64,000 bases of DNA from DASVRZ01 sp038230215 (GCA_038230215.1 JBBRNR010000003.1:62001-126000); one strand, 5' to 3'. Shown: positions 34,935-44,956, numbered from the stretch's first letter. The notes: generated by a model not told the origin, from the sequence alone. Translations and numbers: made by a program.

Positions 34935-37208
34935 CTAGCGTCTGCGGCGGGAGCGGGAATTTTTCGCAGATGGTTGGTCCTGACGACGGCGGGCGTCGTT
35001 TCGAGTTGGATTCTTTTGCACGGGCTTGTCGTGGCTGCGGGCTGGGTTGGCACTGTCAGCGTTTCCGCTGGATTCGGCTGTGGGCGCGATGCGGAAGTCG
35101 ATCTGGTTTTTAGCGGGATCGACTCGGCTAACAATCAACGGAACGCTCTGGCCGACCTGGTAGGTGATGCCTGTGCGTTTACCGTTAAATTGGCGGCGAA
35201 CGGGGTCGTGCTGGAAGTAGTCGTTGGCCAGATCGGAGACGTGAACGAGTCCGGTAAGGCTGTATTCGATGAGCTCGACGACGAGGCCGTAGGGCTTGAT
35301 GTCGGAGATGAGGCCGGTGAAATGGTCGGGGATGGTTTTGCCGAGTTGCAGAGCGAAAAATTCGAGTTTCTTCAGCTTGGAGGCTTCGCGCTCGGCATCG
35401 GCAGAGACGCGTTCGGTGAGTGAAATGTGCTCGGCGGTGACGGCGAGATCCTTGGCGGCAGGTTGGATTTTGCCGGGGCGATGATCGATCATGGCACCGA
35501 GAACGCGATGAACCACGAGGTCGGCGTAACGGCGGATCGGGCTGGTGAAATGGGTGTAATTGACCTTGGCTAAACCGTAATGGCCGAGGGCGCGGACGTC
35601 GTAGGTGGCTCGCTTCAGGGAACGCAGCAGGCCCACTTTCAGGACGGGTTCGTCGGGCTGGCCGGAGAGATTTTGGAGGAGTTTCTGGACTTCGCCTTTG
35701 ACGGAGAGGTCGCCAACTTTGTAGCCGGCGAGGGCGAGGACTTCGCGATATTCAGCCAATTTTTCGGGGTCCGGTTTTTCGTGAATGCGGTAGATGCTCG
35801 GGATGGTGCGATTTTTGATTTCGCGGGCAACGGTTTCGTTGGCGGCGAGCATGAATTCCTCAATGAGTTGATGCGAGCGGTCGTGCTCGACTTTCTCGAT
35901 GGCAATGGCGCGTCCGTCGTTGTCCACGCGGACTTTTACCTCGGGGAAATCCAAGTCGAGCGAGCCGTGGGCAAACCGATTTTTTCGCAACATCGCGGCG
36001 AGTTCCCAGGCAAGGAGCAATTCGTTTTCCACCGACGAATGAGCGCGACCTTCGAGCACGGCGAAGGCCTCTTGGTAGGTGAGTCGTTTCTTGCTGCGAA
36101 TGACGCTGCGGCTGAACGTTGCTCCCTGCTGATTCCCATGGAAGTCGAATCGCATCCAGACGGTGAACGTGAGCCGGTCTTCGTCGGGACGCAGACTGCA
36201 CAATCCGTTGCTCAATCGCTCGGGCAGCATGGGCAAAACGCGGTCGGGCAAATAAGTGCTGTTGCCGCGTTCCCAAGCTTCCTTATCCAGCTCGGTGCCG
36301 GGTGTGACGTAGTGCGAGACGTCGGCAATGTGAACGCCTAGCAGCCAGCCCTTGTCGCCACGTTCGACGCATATAGCATCGTCGAAATCCCGCGCATCGT
36401 CGGGGTCGATCGTGAAAATGGTGAGGTCGCGCAAGTCTTCGCGGCCCTCTGTGTCGGAAGCCAGGACCGTGGCTGGAAATTTCTCGGCCACAGCCAGAAT
36501 ACGCTCGGGAAACTCGGCGGGAAGCCGGTATTTCCGAATGATGGACAACATGTCCACGCCCGGCGCGGTGGCGGGCCCGAGGACTTCAATGATGCGTCCG
36601 GTAGGTGGCTCATAACGCTGCGTCCATTCGTCCAGATCGACGACGACCTTGTCGCCGGGCTCGGGGTTGAAATCGGACTTGGCGGTGACGGTGATCGGCA
36701 GTGGGATGCGAGGATCGTCGGCGATGATTTTTCCAGCTTTGCCGCCGCGCTGGAAGATGCCGACCAAAGTCGCATTGGCGCGAGTGACGACTCGGACAAT
36801 TTCGCCCTCGGTGGTGGAGCGTCCGGGTGACGAGTCGCGTTTGCCCCCTGCTCGGCTGCGACGGAGTTTGGCCTCGACCCGGTCGCCATTCATCGCGACT
36901 CCGGTGTGCTCGCCAGCAATGAAGAGATCGCCCTTTTCCGGATCCTCGCTAATGACGAAGCCGAAGCCGCGGGCGTTCATATCGAAGCGGCCGACGAAGA
37001 GTTCGTCCTTTTTGGGGAGGGCGTAGCGGTTTTTCTTGAGGAGAACAATCTGCTCGGCATCAAGGAGTTCGCGCAGGACGCCGCGGAGCTGGTTGCGTTC
37101 GTCCGGAGGCAGGTCGAGGGCGTGCGAGAGATCGATTTTATCGAGCGGCTGATATTTCGCCGACCCCATGAGTGAAAGAATGCGCTCGGGGAGATTTTGC
37201 TGTGCCAT
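34935..37208 (-). CDS. rnr: Ribonuclease R
   Basis: A 757-residue 3'-5' exoribonuclease of the RNB family. The order is an N-terminal winged helix, cold-shock domains (KKDELFVGRFDMNARGFGFVI), the RNB catalytic core with the metal-binding block IDPDDARDFDDAI, and a C-terminal S1 domain (FTGLISDIKPYGLVVEL). A basic tail of about 40 residues rich in Arg, Lys and Asn ends the protein, as in many RNase R enzymes that act on structured RNA. ATG 37208 gives the normal N-terminus; the frame is open farther upstream to 37286. It converges with the glycoside hydrolase gene. Confidence 0.95.
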   Translation of the reverse strand: MAQQNLPERILSLMGSAKYQPLDKIDLSHALDLPPDERNQLRGVLRELLDAEQIVLLKKNRYALPKKDELFVGRFDMNARGFGFVISEDPEKGDLFIAGEHTGVAMNGDRVEAKLRRSRAGGKRDSSPGRSTTEGEIVRVVTRANATLVGIFQRGGKAGKIIADDPRIPLPITVTAKSDFNPEPGDKVVVDLDEWTQRYEPPTGRIIEVLGPATAPGVDMLSIIRKYRLPAEFPERILAVAEKFPATVLASDTEGREDLRDLTIFTIDPDDARDFDDAICVERGDKGWLLGVHIADVSHYVTPGTELDKEAWERGNSTYLPDRVLPMLPERLSNGLCSLRPDEDRLTFTVWMRFDFHGNQQGATFSRSVIRSKKRLTYQEAFAVLEGRAHSSVENELLLAWELAAMLRKNRFAHGSLDLDFPEVKVRVDNDGRAIAIEKVEHDRSHQLIEEFMLAANETVAREIKNRTIPSIYRIHEKPDPEKLAEYREVLALAGYKVGDLSVKGEVQKLLQNLSGQPDEPVLKVGLLRSLKRATYDVRALGHYGLAKVNYTHFTSPIRRYADLVVHRVLGAMIDHRPGKIQPAAKDLAVTAEHISLTERVSADAEREASKLKKLEFFALQLGKTIPDHFTGLISDIKPYGLVVELIEYSLTGLVHVSDLANDYFQHDPVRRQFNGKRTGITYQVGQSVPLIVSRVDPAKNQIDFRIAPTAESSGNADSANPARSHDKPVQKNPTRNDARRRQDQPSAKNSRSRRRR

Positions 37209-37383
37209 AAGTGAAGGACACTGACACGCTACGCCCGTAAATGACACGGGAAAAGGCGTTGGTCTGCCAAAACGTGGCCGACCCAAAACAATCTATGGAA
37301 TTATTCCAAGATAGAGATGCCTCTCGGCAGTTCATAACTGCTATGCCATCATCTAAATTAACGTATAACCTCCCTTGTTGTTC

Positions 37384-39105
37384 ATGCTAGAAATGCAAAA
37401 TCCCAGTCCCAGCGCTAAAGGGCAAAAATCTTGTTTTGCTCCCTCCAGTGTGCAGTTGATCAGTTTGCTTCTCGGCGTTTTGGGATTGATCGGGTTTGTT
37501 TTAGCTCAGTCAGTGGCTGCGTTGGAAATGCATGACACCTTTCACAGCCGGTCGGATAATATGTTTTATTATCTATTCGTCATCTTCGATCGGTGGCACT
37601 TCATCTTATTCTCGGTGTTGTGCGGATTCTCTGCTGTCTGGCTGGACAAAAAACCGGTTGTAGAACGGAAGGATCAGCTCCTTACTCGCCCCCACCTTTT
37701 CTTGATAGCGACAGGAGTCGTGATTCTGTGCGCTTTGGGAACTCATTTTGTCTTCTTAAATTACCCATTCGCGATGGATGAGTATTACTCCGATTTTCAG
37801 GCAGCGATCTTTGCGGAGGGGAAGCTTTTTGCCAACCTCCCGTTTGACTCAGCTAGCATCAACCAAGCAGCGTCGCCGTTGATGGTTAATTACAATCCTG
37901 CCGCCCAAACCTGGACGTCGAATTATCTGCCGGTCTATGCACTGCTGCGCACGCCCTTTTGGATGGCGCATTGCTCGTGGCTACTTAATCCCTTGCTTGC
38001 AGGGCTGACCGTGCTGGCTATGGTGGGAGTGGTGCAACGCCTTTGGCCTGAGGAACCGCGTCTGCGCTGGTTCGCTGTCGTTCTGCTGGTGTCGAATGTG
38101 CAGTTTCTCATCACCGGGATGACGGCCTACGCCATGTCGGCGCACCTCCTGGCCAACCTATTCTGGCTGTGGCTCTATCTGGATCCTTCCCCGAAGAAAC
38201 AGATGCAGGCTCCTCTTCTCGGCGTATTGGCGATGGGCCTGCACCAGCCAAATGTTCATCTCCTTTTCGCCTTCCCATTTTGCGTCAAACTGGTTTTGGA
38301 TCGCCGCTGGAAAATGGCGACCTGGCATTTGTTGGTTTACGGAGCTGGACTTTGGCTCTGGCTCCAGTTCATGGATTATAAATCTCCTCCTCCGCTGGCG
38401 GAGAAAGTTCAGCAGGCAAGTAGCGCGCTGGCTTTTATTGCAAAAACGTTTTTCACAAAACTTCCTAACTCAACGCAGGTTTTGGATTCCGCAATTGGCT
38501 GGGCAAAAGCCCTGGTTTGGGCACCTGTCGCCGTGATTATTTTCGCCGTAGTGGCCCTGACTCATTGGAAAAAGCGAGATGCTCTTCAAGTGTGCCTGCT
38601 CTCTGGTATCTTGCTTGCGTTGATTGTCGTTCTTCTTTTCCCACTGAATCAAGGCCATGGTTGGGGCAATCGCTATCTTATGCCTTACTTGGGAAATATA
38701 ACCCTGCTGGCAGTGGCTGGTTTCCGAACGCTGGAATTCAGAAGGGATGGCTACAAAATTCTGGCGTTAAGCACCCTTGTAAGTGTGTGCATCAGCCTTC
38801 CACTTCGGGCTTGGGAAGCTCGTTCGGTGGTTACGCCTTTTGCCTCAGCCAGCCGCGCTATGCAAAGTCTCCCCTATCAGTATGTTATAATTGATACCAA
38901 GACGATGTGGTATGGGCAGGATTTTGTGCGCAACGAACCCGGATTAGGGAACACTCCCAAATTTCTTTTCATCAATCGCTACACCGCAGAGGTTGAGAAA
39001 TTCTGTCAGGAACATCCGCCGAGTGGACGTGTCGGCTTTAATCATTTGCAACGTTTCGGCATCTTGCCTCGTTTTGTGCCGCCCCCTCCGCCAAAGGTGG
39101 ATTAA
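37384..39105 (+). CDS. Polytopic membrane protein, GT-C glycosyltransferase-like
   Basis: A 573-residue protein with about eleven to twelve transmembrane segments. The first periplasmic loop after the third segment contains FAMDEYYSDFQ, an acidic pair in the position where GT-C enzymes such as GT39/GT83 keep their catalytic Asp/Glu. The C-terminal part is a soluble periplasmic domain (VIIDTKTMWYGQDFV). GT-C enzymes use lipid-linked sugars. The identity is therefore likely but not proven. ATG 37384 was chosen over two upstream TTG codons. It opens the polysaccharide cluster and is followed 8 bases later by a GT9 gene. Confidence 0.7.
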   Translation: MLEMQNPSPSAKGQKSCFAPSSVQLISLLLGVLGLIGFVLAQSVAALEMHDTFHSRSDNMFYYLFVIFDRWHFILFSVLCGFSAVWLDKKPVVERKDQLLTRPHLFLIATGVVILCALGTHFVFLNYPFAMDEYYSDFQAAIFAEGKLFANLPFDSASINQAASPLMVNYNPAAQTWTSNYLPVYALLRTPFWMAHCSWLLNPLLAGLTVLAMVGVVQRLWPEEPRLRWFAVVLLVSNVQFLITGMTAYAMSAHLLANLFWLWLYLDPSPKKQMQAPLLGVLAMGLHQPNVHLLFAFPFCVKLVLDRRWKMATWHLLVYGAGLWLWLQFMDYKSPPPLAEKVQQASSALAFIAKTFFTKLPNSTQVLDSAIGWAKALVWAPVAVIIFAVVALTHWKKRDALQVCLLSGILLALIVVLLFPLNQGHGWGNRYLMPYLGNITLLAVAGFRTLEFRRDGYKILALSTLVSVCISLPLRAWEARSVVTPFASASRAMQSLPYQYVIIDTKTMWYGQDFVRNEPGLGNTPKFLFINRYTAEVEKFCQEHPPSGRVGFNHLQRFGILPRFVPPPPPKVD

Positions 39106-39113
39106 ATTGATCC

Positions 39114-40229
39114 ATGCCACAAGCTGCTCCGAAAAACTGGTTCGGCTACGATTCGCGTTCTCTGGCGAGCGCTCTTGTCATGGCCGGAGTGGATTTGCTC
39201 CATCCGTTTCGTAAACCTGAGCGCTTTGAGTGGGCTGGCCCCTGTGTAATTTCCTCACTCGGAGGAATAGGTGATCTATTTATCCATCTACCGCTCCTAA
39301 GCGGATTGGTGAAACATTGCCGGACGCTTGGTCTGCCAGTGCAAGTCGCGCTCATGCCGGGCCACGCTTCACTGGGGCGTCTATGTGGGTGGGACATCCT
39401 GGAGTTTGATAACCAATTGGTCTCTTTCTTCAAGGACCGGCGTGGGGTCGCAATCAGTTCAGTCTACAAACAGATCAAACTCACTCGTGCCCGGAAAATC
39501 GCGCTTTGGGTTGATCTCACAGGCAACGCGGTCAATGCCGCCATTTTCAAATTCTCCCGGGTAAAAAGACTGGCCGGTAGGGTGACCCGTGGTGGCCGAA
39601 GTCTGACCGATCATCCCTTGCCTCACTGTGTCGGTGACAACGAACACCAACACTGCGCTGAGTTGGCGGAATATTTCGGTTGCAAGCTGGACTTCGATAT
39701 TTTCGATCTCCTCGCCGGGAGTGCTCCACAACATCGGCAGATCGTTCTCGCCGTAAGCACCGCCTGCCAGTGGCGAAATTGGCCGCTTTCGAATTTCCTT
39801 CAGATTGTTCAAGCCTTTCCCAGAGAAGAATTCGTCCTCGTGGGATTGGTGAAGGAACTTACCGAGTCGGATCGCGCCGCCTTGGTGGCGATCCGGGCCT
39901 CGGCCAACGTCGTGGATCGGATGGACTCACTCCCTCTGGAATCTCTGATCTGCTTGATTGCCCGCTGCAAGGCGATCGTCTCAAACGACACAGGCGCTGC
40001 GCACATTGCCCGCGCCTATCATCGTCCTGGCGCTGTAATTTTTGGTCCTACACCACTTTCGTTCTGGGCAGAAGGCAGCCTGAAGCTTTTTCACGACACC
40101 ACCTGTCCTCACTACCCGTGTGTGATGTGGAAATGCCAGACGCCGGAGAACTGGTGCATGACGAAAGTCTCCGCTTTTCCCGTCATCGCCCACTTATCGT
40201 CGGTGTTACAATCCGCTGAAGTGGAATAA
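39114..40229 (+). CDS. Glycosyltransferase family 9 (heptosyltransferase-like)
   Basis: A 371-residue protein. The N-terminal part has CVISSLGGIGDLFIHLPLL, the GGxGD block of ADP-heptose transferases. The C-terminal donor site is KAIVSNDTGAAHIARAYHRP, and GAVIFGPT follows. Such enzymes add heptose or a related sugar to lipid A core or to other surface glycans. The end has several Cys (CPHYPCVMWKCQTPENWC), as often in GT9 proteins. It follows the GT-C-like gene with an 8-base gap. Confidence 0.9.
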   Translation: MPQAAPKNWFGYDSRSLASALVMAGVDLLHPFRKPERFEWAGPCVISSLGGIGDLFIHLPLLSGLVKHCRTLGLPVQVALMPGHASLGRLCGWDILEFDNQLVSFFKDRRGVAISSVYKQIKLTRARKIALWVDLTGNAVNAAIFKFSRVKRLAGRVTRGGRSLTDHPLPHCVGDNEHQHCAELAEYFGCKLDFDIFDLLAGSAPQHRQIVLAVSTACQWRNWPLSNFLQIVQAFPREEFVLVGLVKELTESDRAALVAIRASANVVDRMDSLPLESLICLIARCKAIVSNDTGAAHIARAYHRPGAVIFGPTPLSFWAEGSLKLFHDTTCPHYPCVMWKCQTPENWCMTKVSAFPVIAHLSSVLQSAEVE

Positions 40230-40269
40230 AGGAATCGACTCGGAAAGGCCGTTCTGTTGGAAAGGACAG

Positions 40270-41064
40270 GTGTCAATTTTTGCCATGCTCGCCGATCATG
40301 CTCGTCGAGTCCTTAAATCTTTTGCCGGGTTTCAAGTCTTTGGATTGAGTTGGTTTTTACCGTGGGCAGCTTTCGTAGTGTCTCCACTGCTTTCACGTTT
40401 GGTGAAGAACCAAGTATGGCGGTTCAACCTGTTTTCTTTTCGGACAGACGCGGGTGATCTGTATGCTTTCGCCAACATTTTTGAGGATTACCCTTTGGAC
40501 AAAATCCGGATGGCTTTGCCGCAGGTTGAGCAGGTAGTGGACGCAGGGGCAAACGTCGGCGCATTTTCCCGCCTGATTGTTTCGCTGTCCAAAGAGTCCG
40601 GGCAATCGGTGTCTCTGATCGCGGTCGAGCCAGCGGAGGACAATGTCGCCTTACTCCGGGGGCAGCCATTTGCTGGAGACATTGAAGTGATCGCCGGGGC
40701 TATTGGGCCGACCTGCGGGCAAGGGTCTGTGCGGCGAGGGATCAATTCCGTAACGCACCAAGTGGATTTCGGGAGCGCTGTCGAGGGAATGGAGGCGGTC
40801 GCAGTTTATAACCTGGATACCCTCTGCAAACGCCCCACCTTGCTTAAAATGGACATCGAGGGTGGAGAATACGCCATTTTGCAAAACGCCCTTCCAGACA
40901 CCGTGCGCTACCTTCTTTTGGAATGGCATCCATCAACTCTCGATGATCGCCCGGCTGATCCAACGTCGCTCGTTGCCACCGGGCGGTGGGAATTAATATC
41001 CCGAGATCTCTATGGGGCCTCAATGTGGTTTTGGGAACAAACGCCTGGCTCCATCTCTCAGTAG
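40270..41064 (+). CDS. FkbM family methyltransferase (first of three)
   Basis: A 264-residue protein starting at GTG 40270, preceded by AAAGGACA; the alternative ATG 40285 has no clear binding site. The SAM loop is VVDAGANVGAFSRLI, and the FkbM-type DIEGGEYAIL block (LKMDIEGGEYAILQNA) is near residue 200. FkbM proteins methylate hydroxyls, often of sugars. Hydrophobic residues near the N-terminus (GLSWFLPWAAFVV) suggest membrane contact. The 3' end overlaps the convergent GT gene by 45 bases. Confidence 0.85.
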   Translation: MSIFAMLADHARRVLKSFAGFQVFGLSWFLPWAAFVVSPLLSRLVKNQVWRFNLFSFRTDAGDLYAFANIFEDYPLDKIRMALPQVEQVVDAGANVGAFSRLIVSLSKESGQSVSLIAVEPAEDNVALLRGQPFAGDIEVIAGAIGPTCGQGSVRRGINSVTHQVDFGSAVEGMEAVAVYNLDTLCKRPTLLKMDIEGGEYAILQNALPDTVRYLLLEWHPSTLDDRPADPTSLVATGRWELISRDLYGASMWFWEQTPGSISQ

Positions 41065-41988
41065 AGCAAGACTCCTAAGACTTATCGGCAGACGTAGCAT
41101 ATGGATGAAACGCTGAGCCAAAGAGGAGGCGTAATATTGCGTGTGCTCCGTGTAAGTGTCGGCCGCCTTGAAACAATCTTTACTCACGGGATGCCGCAGC
41201 GGGAATTTGATAGATCCTTGAGCAAAGGCTTTCCGTTGTTTCCCGTTTCGAGTGTGAGTGGAATCTTGCCCAAAGCCGATATTTGCCACCAAGTTCAGCT
41301 CTGGAATGATACAGCGCATTTCGTGACTCCAGCAGGCATAAGTCCAAGCCACGTCCCAAGTTCGCAAGGCTCCGGCTTCCCCCAGATAGGCGTCATCGAA
41401 CCATAGCTTCCAGAAGTGTTTTGCCGGGCCTGTGCCCCGCGTCGCTTCCAACCAGTTCGTCTTACGCAGTTGCGGCCAGGTGCTCATAGAAAGGTCCATT
41501 TTCTGCCAGGCGCGCCGCCATGTGGCCCATCCCCAGATGTGGCAATGGCGGGAAAAATAATAGGAGGCAGGCGAAACATTTTTCCCATTTTGGAAATTGT
41601 CGCCACTAATGAGGCCTACTCCCTCATCGCTCGCATACCGGCTCAAAAGTTCCTCACAGAACGGAAAGAAACTCGCGTCGGGAAGGCAGTCATCCTCCAG
41701 GATGATCGCCTGCTCCACTTTGGAAAAAAGCCAGTCGAGACCCTCTGCAACGCTCCTGCGGCAACCCAGATTCTCTTCACGAAAGCGCAGTTGCAAATCA
41801 CACGGCCAATCGATGGTTTGAACGATGCGCCGCACTTCTTCGCACCGCGCCTTTTCTCCTGGGTGATCCGCGCGCGGACCATCTGCGACGACCAAAAGCT
41901 GCTGCGGTCGTGCGCGCCGAATTTGTTCGAAAACGAGGCGCGTCGTTTCGGGTCGGTTGAAAACGAGAAAAGCGATCGGCGTAAGCAT
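41020..41988 (-). CDS. GT2-like nucleotide-sugar transferase (HlpA-type)
   Basis: A 322-residue protein that begins LTPIAFLVFNRPETTRLVF, typical of a GNT-I/GT2-like family often annotated as hemolytic protein HlpA-like. The donor-metal motif is AIILEDDCLPD, and the acceptor half has HIWGWATWRRAWQ. The protein ends in a basic helix (RDGARRLFPKPH). It is transcribed against its neighbours, and its last 45 bases overlap the preceding FkbM gene on the other strand. ATG 41988 was preferred to 42030. Confidence 0.82.
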   Translation of the reverse strand: MLTPIAFLVFNRPETTRLVFEQIRRARPQQLLVVADGPRADHPGEKARCEEVRRIVQTIDWPCDLQLRFREENLGCRRSVAEGLDWLFSKVEQAIILEDDCLPDASFFPFCEELLSRYASDEGVGLISGDNFQNGKNVSPASYYFSRHCHIWGWATWRRAWQKMDLSMSTWPQLRKTNWLEATRGTGPAKHFWKLWFDDAYLGEAGALRTWDVAWTYACWSHEMRCIIPELNLVANIGFGQDSTHTRNGKQRKAFAQGSIKFPLRHPVSKDCFKAADTYTEHTQYYASSLAQRFIHMLRLPISLRSLALLRDGARRLFPKPH

Positions 41989-42111
41989 GGACGCAGGCAA
42001 GAACCCGCAGGCAAGCATTGAACTGCGCACAGCGAAGATTCAAGCTTTTCCCTGCCTCGTTTTTCCTCCATATAGGGCTGTGTCTCCTCTTTTGCTCGCC
42101 CAGCCCCGCTC

Positions 42112-43440
42112 ATGAGCGTCTCCTCTGAAAATTCAGCGGGTGCTGCGTTTCGCGGACAGTTGAAACAGGCTTTGCAGTCGAAGTTCTTCCACGACCTGCG
42201 GTATTTGGTCGGCCAACATTTGCTCATTAAATGCTTCTCTCTGGCGGCGGTCAGTTATGCGATGCGCCAGCTTGGTCCAGCGGGACTGGGAGAACTTGGT
42301 TACGCCATGGCGGTTGTTAGCGTTACCTTGGTCCTCAGCAATTTGGGATTCGACCAACTTTTGCCGAAGATCATGGCAGGAAAACCAACATCTCAATCCC
42401 GGCACGAGGCGGCGCTAAGAGCTTACTCGCTGAGAATATGCCTTATCTGCTGTGCGGCACCTATTTTTCTGGTCGGCGCGATTTTCGAGTCTTCCTCAAG
42501 CGTGTTTCCCGGGATGCAACAACTCGGCTACTCTACCTTGATCTGGCTTGCGGCTTTGCTATTTCTTCTCGGTAATGCGTTGAATCCCGAGGCGTATCAA
42601 CAGGGTAAGGATGAGATAAAGAAACTCGGTAATTTCCAACTTAGAGCCGCTATTATTTCCAGTATCCTCTTTGTCCTCGTCTTCCGGTTTTTTCCTTCGC
42701 CGCCCGCCTTTCTCCTGATTCAGGCTGTCGCCGTGTTATCTGTAGCCTGGCAGGCATTCGCCGGAAATGGAAGCGAGCACCTTTTGCTTCCCCACTGGAA
42801 CACACTCAAGGAAGTGGCGGCCCATGTGCAGAAATTCTGGCCCACCATTGCCAATATCCTCGTCATTTATTGCGTTATTGGACTGGACAGTTTTTTCCTG
42901 CCTTTACTCTCCACTGGCAAAGAGGTGGGGTTCTACGTCGCGGCTTCCACTCTCTGCAACGGAGTGAACGTATTTGTGGCACTCATCCCCATGGCATTAT
43001 ACCCGCGCATTCTGGGCTGGGTGCAAACTTCTCCGGCCATCGCGGTGGCGCACACCATGAAAATCACAAGAGGAGTGCTGCTGGCGGCTCCCTTGGTGTA
43101 TCTTGTTAGCAGGTATGCCTGCGATTTGGGCGTTCCGCTAATATTAGGCTCCTCCTATCGTGATGCCAGTCCGGTCCTCGCAGCTTTAATCTGCCAGTTC
43201 TTCGTTTATGTTGGCTACCATGCGATCACCTTCACGTTTGTTGCCATGGAGCGCTATCGCCTTGCGCTGGTAGTCTCTGTCACCGGTGCTGCTCTGAGTA
43301 TGGTCGGCTACCCTCTTGCGGCGAAACTGGGTGGGGCGGTTTACATGGCTCACGCAAAGCTGGGCATCTGCTGTGTCATGGTGGTAGCAGGCTTGTTTCT
43401 GCTCGTGTTCACAAAGCGGACGAGATCGTCTCCTGAATAA
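42112..43440 (+). CDS. Polysaccharide flippase (Wzx/MATE-like)
   Basis: A 442-residue membrane protein with about twelve to fourteen transmembrane segments. The N-terminal block reads FLAAVSYAMRQLGPAGLGELG-like (key residues LGPAGLGELGYA), as in the polysaccharide biosynthesis / oligosaccharide flippase family. Such proteins move undecaprenyl-linked repeat units across the inner membrane. No Wzy polymerase is clearly seen, although the GT-C-like protein at 37384 could also be considered for that role. The next gene follows after 8 bases. Confidence 0.9.
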   Translation: MSVSSENSAGAAFRGQLKQALQSKFFHDLRYLVGQHLLIKCFSLAAVSYAMRQLGPAGLGELGYAMAVVSVTLVLSNLGFDQLLPKIMAGKPTSQSRHEAALRAYSLRICLICCAAPIFLVGAIFESSSSVFPGMQQLGYSTLIWLAALLFLLGNALNPEAYQQGKDEIKKLGNFQLRAAIISSILFVLVFRFFPSPPAFLLIQAVAVLSVAWQAFAGNGSEHLLLPHWNTLKEVAAHVQKFWPTIANILVIYCVIGLDSFFLPLLSTGKEVGFYVAASTLCNGVNVFVALIPMALYPRILGWVQTSPAIAVAHTMKITRGVLLAAPLVYLVSRYACDLGVPLILGSSYRDASPVLAALICQFFVYVGYHAITFTFVAMERYRLALVVSVTGAALSMVGYPLAAKLGGAVYMAHAKLGICCVMVVAGLFLLVFTKRTRSSPE

Positions 43441-43448
43441 CTAGTTTT

Positions 43449-44258
43449 ATGTTAATCCGTATTTTTATTCTATTTCAAAGTATCTATCGCCTAATCTTTG
43501 GGCGGCCGATCTTTTCCACTTGGAACACCGGTCTCATGCGCCTGAGTCTTAGCGGCCTTGGAATTTTAAATTACCAAAACAACAAAGTTAGCGGAGAACA
43601 GTATTTTTTAAAAAAAGTTCTTCCCCGTATCCTGCGATCCGACCGTGTGATCTTCCTCGACGTGGGGGCAAATATTGGCAGCTATACCTTGGAGCTCACG
43701 AGGCTTTTTCCCAACGCAAAGGTGCATTCCTTTGAACCGCACCCTAAAAATTTTGAGCAATTGAAATCCGCAATTACTTCGGAGAACGTCGTCCTCCATA
43801 ATGTGGCTATGGGAGCTGCAACGGGGAAGGCCGTCTTATATGATCGCGCCGACTGCGACGGGTCGGAGCACGCCACTTTGCACGAAGCTGTCCTAACTGA
43901 CATTCATCACATCGGGATAGTCGCCACGGAGATAAACGTCGATACTCTCGACAACCTAGCAAGCATCCACAAGATCGATTTTATCGACCTGCTAAAAATC
44001 GACACGGAAGGTCATGAGTTAGCTGTCCTACAGGGAGCGGCAAAACTATTGAAGCAACAAAAAGTCGGCTGCATTCATTTTGAGTTTAACGAAATGAATG
44101 TGGTGAGCCGGGTTTTCCTAAATGACTTCCGAAAAATACTGCCGGGCTATTCGCTTTTCCGGCTATTGCCGAAAGGCTTGCTGCCACTGAGTCATTCCCC
44201 ATTGGAAACGGAACTGTTTGCCTATCAAAATATTATTGCCCTTCCACAGTCTTCCTAG
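43449..44258 (+). CDS. FkbM family methyltransferase (second of three)
   Basis: A 269-residue protein with a short hydrophobic N-terminus (IRIFILFQSIYRLIFG). The SAM loop is FLDVGANIGSYTLEL, and the block LLKIDTEGHELAVLQGA is characteristic of FkbM. It is 8 bases downstream of the flippase gene. Its base composition is more AT-rich than the rest of the window, particularly in the first 200 bases, which suggests recent acquisition. The stop shares bases with the convergent gene (CTAG at 44255-44258). Confidence 0.87.
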   Translation: MLIRIFILFQSIYRLIFGRPIFSTWNTGLMRLSLSGLGILNYQNNKVSGEQYFLKKVLPRILRSDRVIFLDVGANIGSYTLELTRLFPNAKVHSFEPHPKNFEQLKSAITSENVVLHNVAMGAATGKAVLYDRADCDGSEHATLHEAVLTDIHHIGIVATEINVDTLDNLASIHKIDFIDLLKIDTEGHELAVLQGAAKLLKQQKVGCIHFEFNEMNVVSRVFLNDFRKILPGYSLFRLLPKGLLPLSHSPLETELFAYQNIIALPQSS

Positions 44259-44956
44259 CTAGCTCCCGTCCCGTTAAATCCGCGGCGCAGCCAAATTTTG
44301 TCAGCTTCCACAACCTTGCCTCTCACCTCCAGTTCGTTAGTGGTGGAGTATTCCTCAAACCCTTTTTCGCCAAGCAGGCGGCGAAGTTCTTCGTAGGTTC
44401 CTTGGGGGCCGAATGACACTTCCAGCATCAACGCATGGCAGCGCTTCCAGAGAGATTCCATTCCCAGCAACGCCTGAATTTCCGCCCCCTGTAGATCCAG
44501 TTTAACGAAGACGTTTTGCCCCGTCACAGGCAGATCTTCCAGCCGGAGCGTCTCTACTTCCCAAAAGCCGACGTTTTCCTGATCCGCTGGAGCCATCACC
44601 GTGCACGACGTTGTCGCGGCGGTGGGTTGGAATAGATCTAATCGCGTTTTTTTGTGCCAAAGCGCCCCTTCGAATACTGTAAAACCCTGCTTCCGAAGAA
44701 GGTTTGCGCTAGGGGCATGCGGCTCGACGCAAAGCAATTGCGCATCGGGAAGAATCGCCCGCACGCTACTGGCAAATTCTCCGACGTTGGCTCCTCCGTC
44801 CACGACGGCGTCAAAATTGCCCCAAGCTAGAAACTGGCTGATTTTCTGATGGCGTAACCAGATACGCGAAACCGCGGTGAGCGGCTGGGCGATGCAGGAG
44901 ATGCTTTGAAGGGCTCTGATTCCACGGATGCCCCATTGATAAATATGGTTGTTCAT
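44255..44956 (-). CDS. FkbM family methyltransferase (third of three)
   Basis: A 233-residue protein. The SAM loop reads VVDGGANVGEFASSVR, and the block FVKLDLQGAEIQALLG corresponds to the DxEGxE region of FkbM, here with Gln-Gly-Ala-Glu. ATG 44956 was chosen because it overlaps the stop of the upstream glycosyltransferase gene (ATGA) and is followed by a normal N-terminus (MNNHIYQWG). It is the last gene of a minus-strand operon starting at 47700. It is only distantly similar to the other two FkbM proteins, so the three are not recent duplicates. Confidence 0.84.
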   Translation of the reverse strand: MNNHIYQWGIRGIRALQSISCIAQPLTAVSRIWLRHQKISQFLAWGNFDAVVDGGANVGEFASSVRAILPDAQLLCVEPHAPSANLLRKQGFTVFEGALWHKKTRLDLFQPTAATTSCTVMAPADQENVGFWEVETLRLEDLPVTGQNVFVKLDLQGAEIQALLGMESLWKRCHALMLEVSFGPQGTYEELRRLLGEKGFEEYSTTNELEVRGKVVEADKIWLRRGFNGTGAS

